From NCBI GenBank assembly GCA_963666805.2, contig CAXXWR010000004.1, forward strand, positions 1-64,000: DNA of 64,000 bases. The letters are read 5' to 3'. The position numbers and the translations under genes were made by a program. Under the pieces are notes generated by a model. That model searched no databases, was not told the origin of the DNA, and saw only the letters and a program-made list of their open reading frames with translations. Positions 60,133-64,000 of this stretch are shown here, piece after piece (position 1 is the first letter of the stretch; every line of letters starts with the position of its first letter). This DNA comes from Fusibacter sp963666805 (GTDB lineage: Bacteria; Bacillota; Clostridia; Peptostreptococcales; Acidaminobacteraceae).

Positions 60133-60227
60133 TCGGTCTACGACATTTCGCCTATCAGCAGGTTTACAAAATCGAAATGCCCAAATGAAATCACTTGTTC
60201 GCTACGACTTCGTAGACCCGCGCGACG
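60127..60227 (+). mobile_element. 101-bp gene-less micro-cassette, copy 6
   Basis: The sixth 101-bp unit, again between a GATAGG box and a family B site whose R' has decayed to GGTATAC. Confidence 0.7.
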
Positions 60228-60234
60228 GTATACA
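60149..60234 (+). repeat. attC 51 (family B), R' degenerate
   Basis: R'' GCCTATC, right end CGCGACGGTATAC instead of GACGTTATAC. Confidence 0.78.
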
Positions 60235-60296
60235 TCATATCATTTTAAGAAAAGTACATAAAAACATTTAGGAAACCAATATATTGAGGAGGAAAT

Positions 60297-60719
60297 ATGA
60301 TTCAATCAATCGCACATATAGCTTTAGTCATAAAAGATTATGACGAAGCGATAGAATTTTATACTAAAAAATTGAATTTTGAGCTGCTTGAAGATACATA
60401 TCAACCAGAACAAGATAAAAGATGGGTCGTTGTATCACCTCCCGGTTCTTCGGGAACAACAATCTTATTAGCTAGGGCATCAAATTCTACTCAAGAAGAA
60501 TTTATAGGAAACCAGTCTGGTGGAAGGGTATTTCTATTTTTGAATACAGATGATTTTTGGAGAGACTATAACGAGATGGTCGATAGAGGCATTGAATTTG
60601 TTCGTGAACCCAAGAAAGCAGACTATGGGACAGTAGCAGTATTTAAGGATTTGTACGGAAACTTATGGGATTTACTTCAGTTTAATGAGGATCACCCCAT
60701 AGCTAAAAGAACAAAATGA
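60297..60719 (+). CDS. VOC/glyoxalase family protein, 140 residues
   Basis: IAHIALVIKDYDEAIEFYTKKLNFELLEDTYQPEQDKRWVVVSPPGS (first module, His metal ligand) and RVFLFLNTDDFWRDYNEMVDRGIEFVREPKKADYGTVAVFKDLYGNLWDLLQF (second module, with Glu replaced by Asp). Close to the common YwbC/PhnB-like dioxygenase-fold group. GGAGGAAA before ATG. Confidence 0.92.
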   Translation: MIQSIAHIALVIKDYDEAIEFYTKKLNFELLEDTYQPEQDKRWVVVSPPGSSGTTILLARASNSTQEEFIGNQSGGRVFLFLNTDDFWRDYNEMVDRGIEFVREPKKADYGTVAVFKDLYGNLWDLLQFNEDHPIAKRTK

Positions 60720-60721
60720 TA

Positions 60722-60807
60722 CGACGTATAACACACCGATTGCTATCACCTCCCTCGATGATACGACGTCTGCGAGGCACGACGGGAATAGTAGGAATGT
60801 TATGTGA
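60722..60807 (+). repeat. attC 52 (short, family A-like)
   Basis: R'' CGTATAAC, GATTGCTATC, then CGATGATACGACGTCTGCGAGGCAC, lacking the TTTTCCG part; R' in AATGTTATGTG, cut after 60799. Confidence 0.78.
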
Positions 60808-60865
60808 CATTTAAGCGCTCGTTTGTATGTCAAAATATTTATTGACTGGTATCAGGAGGAATTGG

Positions 60866-61993
60866 ATGAAAGGATTGCAACTTAGCGAAAAATTCTATTT
60901 TGAAATAGTTAAACCATTAATTGAAATTAATTTTCCGAATTTGATTAATAGATTTGCGGGTGGATTAATTGGATATGGTTCGGATATTTTAGAATATGAT
61001 GATGATTTATCTAGAGATCATGAATGGGGACCGAGATGTCATATTTGGCTATTGGATGAAGACTATATTAAATACGCCCAGGATATACAAAATGTATTAC
61101 AGGAACAAATACCATTAGAATACAATGGGTTTTATACCATGTTTCGTTATAGTGATACTTACATGGCACTTGTTACATCTGATAAAAGAGAAGAATCTTT
61201 TCCTCATATTGCAATTACAACCGTTAAAAGGCATATGCATATTCAATTTGGAATAGAAAAACATGATAACGAATATATGCTTACAGATACTGAGTGGCTA
61301 TGTATTCCAGAACAAAAGTTAATTGAGTTGACAAAAGGAAAAGTGTTTGATGATAAGATAGGTGATATTACTCAAGTAAGAGAAAAGTTCAAATATTATC
61401 CTGAACACATACGAAGATACAAAATGGCATATTGTTGGGAGCAGATAGATGATATGAATTTAATTTCTCTTGATTATAAGCGAGGTAATTTAATCGGAGC
61501 GAATGTGATACTTAATCGGATAATAGAAAATATAGTAAGACTTACCTATTTGTATAATAGTCAATATTATGCGGGGTATTTAAAATGGTTTGGTTACAAA
61601 TTTAGCGAACTTTCAGTTATAGCTTCAGAAATAGAACAAATCATTCTTGAGACATATAAAGAAATTGAAATAGATGTGATTATTAAGAACCTGAGTACTA
61701 TAATTGATATTATTCTAAAAGAACATAATAGACAGAGCATAACAACGGAACTAACAACAAGAAAAAACTTAGTAGGAAGAGGATTGTCACAGATATCAGT
61801 TAGACACTTTAGTGATGAAATTAAAAAGACGCTACCAGATAATATGCGGTCATTAGGTATAAGTGGTTCATGTGATCAGTGGATTACAAATGGAGATGAA
61901 TTAATATGGGCTGAAAAATATATGCAATTTAAAAAGTTGTATGAAAATAACTATTTTAATGAAAGAAGCGGAGTTGGTGATTTAATAATATAG
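60866..61993 (+). CDS. DUF4037 nucleotidyltransferase-like protein, 375 residues
   Basis: FAGGLIGYGSDILEYDDDLSRDHEWGPRCHIWLLDED is the signature of the DUF4037 family, with a nucleotidyltransferase-like Gly-Ser and acidic cluster. A helical C-terminal domain follows, with RFAMAYCWEQIDD-like AYCWEQ and LTYLYNSQYYAGYLKWFGYKF. ATG 60866 after AGGAGGA chosen over ATG 60827. Substrate unknown. Cassette 60800-62170 starts TTATGTG and ends CACATAA. Confidence 0.87.
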   Translation: MKGLQLSEKFYFEIVKPLIEINFPNLINRFAGGLIGYGSDILEYDDDLSRDHEWGPRCHIWLLDEDYIKYAQDIQNVLQEQIPLEYNGFYTMFRYSDTYMALVTSDKREESFPHIAITTVKRHMHIQFGIEKHDNEYMLTDTEWLCIPEQKLIELTKGKVFDDKIGDITQVREKFKYYPEHIRRYKMAYCWEQIDDMNLISLDYKRGNLIGANVILNRIIENIVRLTYLYNSQYYAGYLKWFGYKFSELSVIASEIEQIILETYKEIEIDVIIKNLSTIIDIILKEHNRQSITTELTTRKNLVGRGLSQISVRHFSDEIKKTLPDNMRSLGISGSCDQWITNGDELIWAEKYMQFKKLYENNYFNERSGVGDLII

Positions 61994-62044
61994 GGAGGTA
62001 TATATGGTTAATCTTAAGCTATCGGAAATTTCCGTGCCTAACAT

Positions 62045-62176
62045 CACATAACAATATGTTCCCGGACACCTCATCACCAACCGAGGCGCCGACTGCATTA
62101 GCCGACCCAGAGGGTACCCGGCATAAGTAGACGTCTGTAGGTTAGGAGGGGGCATTGGGAAGACGAAGCGTTAGAC
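62045..62176 (+). repeat. attC 53 (family F-like)
   Basis: R'' CACATAAC, AATATGTTCCCGG left, middle with CCGAGGCGCCGAC, R' GTTAGAC, cut after 62170. Confidence 0.8.
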
Positions 62177-62224
62177 AAAAGACTTTAATCAAGAGACAGA
62201 ATAATGACTTTATGGAGAGAAAAA

Positions 62225-62665
62225 ATGAACTTACAAGAAATTATTAATTAAAATGAAAAGAGTTGGAATATTATATCTAGAGATTTCTTTGGAACAACAG
62301 CATTACCGGAGTATGGATGCAATATCCCGCTGAAAGATGAATTAAATTTAATAGGAGATACCTCTGAAAAGGTAGTTCTTGAAATTGGTGGTGGAAGCGG
62401 ACATTCTATGCTTTATTTAGCGGAGCATGGCGTTCAAGAATTGTGGGGGGATATATCTCAATCTCAAGTTAACACGGCGACTAAATTATTATCAAAAAAT
62501 GGATTTCAAGCGACTATGATAAAATCATCAATGGAGAATGACCCAGGGATTCCTCATAACTATTTTGATGTGGTATTTTCAATTTATGCACTGGGCTGGA
62601 CGTTGAATCTAAGAGAAATACTAAGAAATGTTTCTAATTATCTAAAGAATGATAGAATATCCGAC
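62225..62665 (+). pseudogene. Methyltransferase gene with early stop, truncated by half an attC
   Basis: ATG 62225 reads MNLQEIIN then TAA, and the frame continues NEKSWNIISRDFFGTTALPE, VVLEIGGGSGHSMLYLAEHG and VFSIYALGWTLNLREIL, clearly related to the gene at 38987. At about 62659, after YLKNDRI, the reading frame runs into the right half of a family B attC, so the last third of the gene is missing. Both defects make it inactive. Confidence 0.88.
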
Positions 62666-62690
62666 TTCGCAAACCCGCGCGACGTTATGG
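62659..62690 (+). repeat. attC 54, right half of family B only
   Basis: CCGACTTCGCAAACCCGCG up to GTTATGG, cut after 62684. The left half including R'' is deleted together with the methyltransferase end. Confidence 0.8.
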
Positions 62691-62744
62691 AAAAATATTT
62701 GCTAATTATAAATATTTTAAAAAGAAAATACAGGAGAAGAAATT

Positions 62745-63224
62745 ATGAAATATACTTGTTCATTATTTGTAGTGGAAGATATTGAAGTATCAAGAGATTT
62801 TTATGAGAATGTCCTAAATCAAACTGTAAAATATAATTTTGGAGAAAATATTACTTTTGAAGGTGATTTTGCAATACATGAGGCTAATCATTTTGCTAAT
62901 TTGATTACAATTGAACAAAATGAAATTATAAAAAAAGCTAATAATAGCGAACTATATTTTGAGGAAGAAAATATAGATGAGTTTATAAAAAAACTTGAAT
63001 CGTCAAGATACAAAATAACTTATATACATACGTTACTTGAACATCCTTGGGGTCAACGTGTAGTAAGATTCTATGATCCAGATATGCACATTATAGAAGT
63101 TGGTGAAAGTATGATTTCGGTAGTAAGACGGTTCATTGATAGTGGATTGTCGATTGAAGAAACATCAGATGTAACTCAACATCCCATAGAATTTGTTAAG
63201 ATGTGCCTTGAAAATCGCAAATAA
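62745..63224 (+). CDS. VOC/glyoxalase family protein, 159 residues
   Basis: YTCSLFVVEDIEVSRDFYENVLNQTVKYNFGENITF (first module) and FIKKLESSRYKITYIHTLLEHPWGQRVVRFYDPDMHIIEVGE (second module with the final Glu). It has an extra C-terminal helix (VVRRFIDSGLSIEETSDVTQ), as in a Clostridia subgroup. AGGAGAAG before ATG. Cassette 62685-63306. Confidence 0.9.
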   Translation: MKYTCSLFVVEDIEVSRDFYENVLNQTVKYNFGENITFEGDFAIHEANHFANLITIEQNEIIKKANNSELYFEEENIDEFIKKLESSRYKITYIHTLLEHPWGQRVVRFYDPDMHIIEVGESMISVVRRFIDSGLSIEETSDVTQHPIEFVKMCLENRK

Positions 63225-63227
63225 CTT

Positions 63228-63313
63228 CCCATAACAGCGTTTTTTCAAAATCGAAATGCCCAAGTGAAATCACTTGTGCGCTCCAACTTTGTAAATCCGC
63301 CCGACGTTAGCAG
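63228..63313 (+). repeat. attC 55 (family B, altered left arm)
   Basis: R'' CCCATAAC, left arm GCGTTTTTTC instead of GCAGGTTTAC, right TGTAAATCCGCCCGACGTTAGC, cut after 63306. Confidence 0.78.
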
Positions 63314-63422
63314 AAATAGCCACTTTCGGTATGCATTGTGCATTTACAGTTTGGGATAAGAGCAGATTGATAGGTCTTGTAAGAAAGCAACTTTGGTGTC
63401 GTAAACCGACGGACGTTATATG
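63307..63422 (+). repeat. Gene-less stretch ending in attC 56 (right half of family F)
   Basis: About 115 bases starting TTAGCAG. No gene and no R'' box; the end GTGTCGTAAACCGACGGACGTTATATG is the right part of a family F site, cut after 63415. A deletion remnant of a cassette. Confidence 0.65.
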
Positions 63423-63506
63423 TAATATTTTTTATAAGCGAATTTCATAAAGAACTAAAACAATAAATAGGAAACTTAGAGAATAATGAATAGCGAAGGA
63501 GGCATC

Positions 63507-63677
63507 ATGACATTGGGAATAGCAGCATATAGTTGGACATTAATATTTCAGATAATCAACACATTAGTTATATTATTACTAGTAATTGGGATTCCATATT
63601 ACATAATAAGAAAATTAAAAAACATAGATAATCGGTTAAAATCAATTGAGAATCAAATAAAAAAAATAAAACCATAA
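63507..63677 (+). CDS. Small membrane protein with coiled-coil tail, 56 residues
   Basis: One membrane helix (LIFQIINTLVILLLVIGIPYYII) and a basic tail RKLKNIDNRLKSIENQIKKIK with heptad spacing, like the protein at 41183. ATG 63507 after AAGGAGGC chosen over 63486. It is followed by a family E attC, as its relative is. Confidence 0.75.
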   Translation: MTLGIAAYSWTLIFQIINTLVILLLVIGIPYYIIRKLKNIDNRLKSIENQIKKIKP

Positions 63678-63710
63678 TGATTAAGACGCTTAAAGAATAT
63701 AAAAAATACA

Positions 63711-63859
63711 GCATATAACACGCCTGCTACCAACCTTTTTCTGATGTCACGGAACTTGTGAAAGTCAGATTTTTTTTACATTTAGGCAGGATTTTTAGGA
63801 TTTAGTAGAGAATATTACTAATTGTGAAATAAGCAAGTTGCCGCGCAACATTATATAAG
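63711..63859 (+). repeat. attC 57 (family E) with deleted right arm
   Basis: R'' CATATAAC and family E sequence to AAGCAAGTTGCCG, then directly CGCAACATTATATAAG; the expected R' is degenerate. Confidence 0.75.
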
Positions 63860-63887
63860 ATTCAATACTAATGAAAGAGGAACAACT

Positions 63888-64000
63888 ATGAGTACTTACG
63901 ACGATAATATTCAGTTGAATAGATTAAAAGAACTAATACGAGATAGCTCCGTTTTAATGAGTATTTTAGAGAAGGCTCAAGGCCTTCAAATAGATGATTA
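63888..64000 (+). CDS. Start of a gene cut by the window end, possibly a nucleotidyltransferase
   Basis: ATG 63888 after AGAGGAA; 37 codons are present (MSTYDDNIQLNRLKELIRDS, then SVLMSILEKAQGLQIDD) and open to the end. The start looks like the N terminus of COG3575-type nucleotidyltransferase family proteins, but too little is present to be sure. It shows that the array goes on beyond the window. Confidence 0.6.
   Translation, partial: MSTYDDNIQLNRLKELIRDSSVLMSILEKAQGLQIDD

Noticed and set aside
17939..63859. CRISPR array
   Set aside because: The repeats are long, imperfect palindromes of several families, spaced by whole genes, with no cas genes nearby.

Overview
The window looks like a chromosomal segment of a low-G+C Bacillota, probably an anaerobic member of the Clostridia. 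The reasons are the Firmicute gene order ispA - OLE RNA - dxs - tlyA - argR - recN, AAGGAGG-type ribosome binding sites, AT-rich codons and frequent TTG/GTG starts. The usual spoIVB and spo0A genes do not follow recN. No tRNA or rRNA genes were seen. The genus cannot be fixed from the sequence alone.

Core part, 1-17,060: isoprenoid genes (ispA partial, dxs) surround an OLE-type large RNA (1320-1880) and a membrane protein in the OapA position. Then come tlyA, a pair of half-size chromate transporters, argR, recN, a membrane GGDEF protein, a XerD-type recombinase, a nucleoside salvage operon (deoB, punA, pdp), a NERD-domain protein and a CCA-adding enzyme. All genes are on the plus strand.

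Cassette array, 17,784 to the window end (and probably beyond): directly after a broken tyrosine recombinase (17205-17783) lies a very long integron-type array. I count about 58 attC-like sites, complete or damaged, all in one orientation. Each has a left box (R'', YTAAC) and a right box (R', cut G^TTRRRY). They separate small units, usually with one plus-strand gene, a short 5' leader with a Shine-Dalgarno sequence and no obvious promoter. In many units the first bases mirror the R'' box at the unit's own 3' end, which is the signature of circle-forming cassettes. The sites fall into at least eight families: A (about 120 bp, core like GCTGATTACC), B (about 85 bp, CAGGTTTAC arms), C (about 130 bp, GGTTAGCGACATTC), D (about 75 bp, CGAATTGACGAC), E (about 190 bp, long), F (about 130 bp, ATACGATTTCC), G (one, 161 bp) and H (two, about 135 bp). 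A 101-bp gene-less micro-cassette occurs six times.

Cassette genes include seven GNAT acetyltransferases, five class I methyltransferases (one broken), several nucleotidyltransferases (AadA-like, DUF6036, DUF4037), an APH(6)-like kinase, VOC/glyoxalase proteins, a class C beta-lactamase-fold hydrolase, phosphoesterases, nuclease-like proteins, lipoproteins, small membrane proteins and an EAL-like protein. This is the stress, resistance and defence-like mix typical of integrons. No complete integron integrase is visible, so within this window the array is an attC cluster without its integrase.

An IS110-family element (20997-22526) and two decayed relatives (50515-about 51530, 47697-about 47799) sit at the same position in R'' boxes. 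The complete copy has a non-coding end with two parallel segments, one matching the attC target and one matching the element's own end, as expected for a bridge RNA that aims the element at attC sites.
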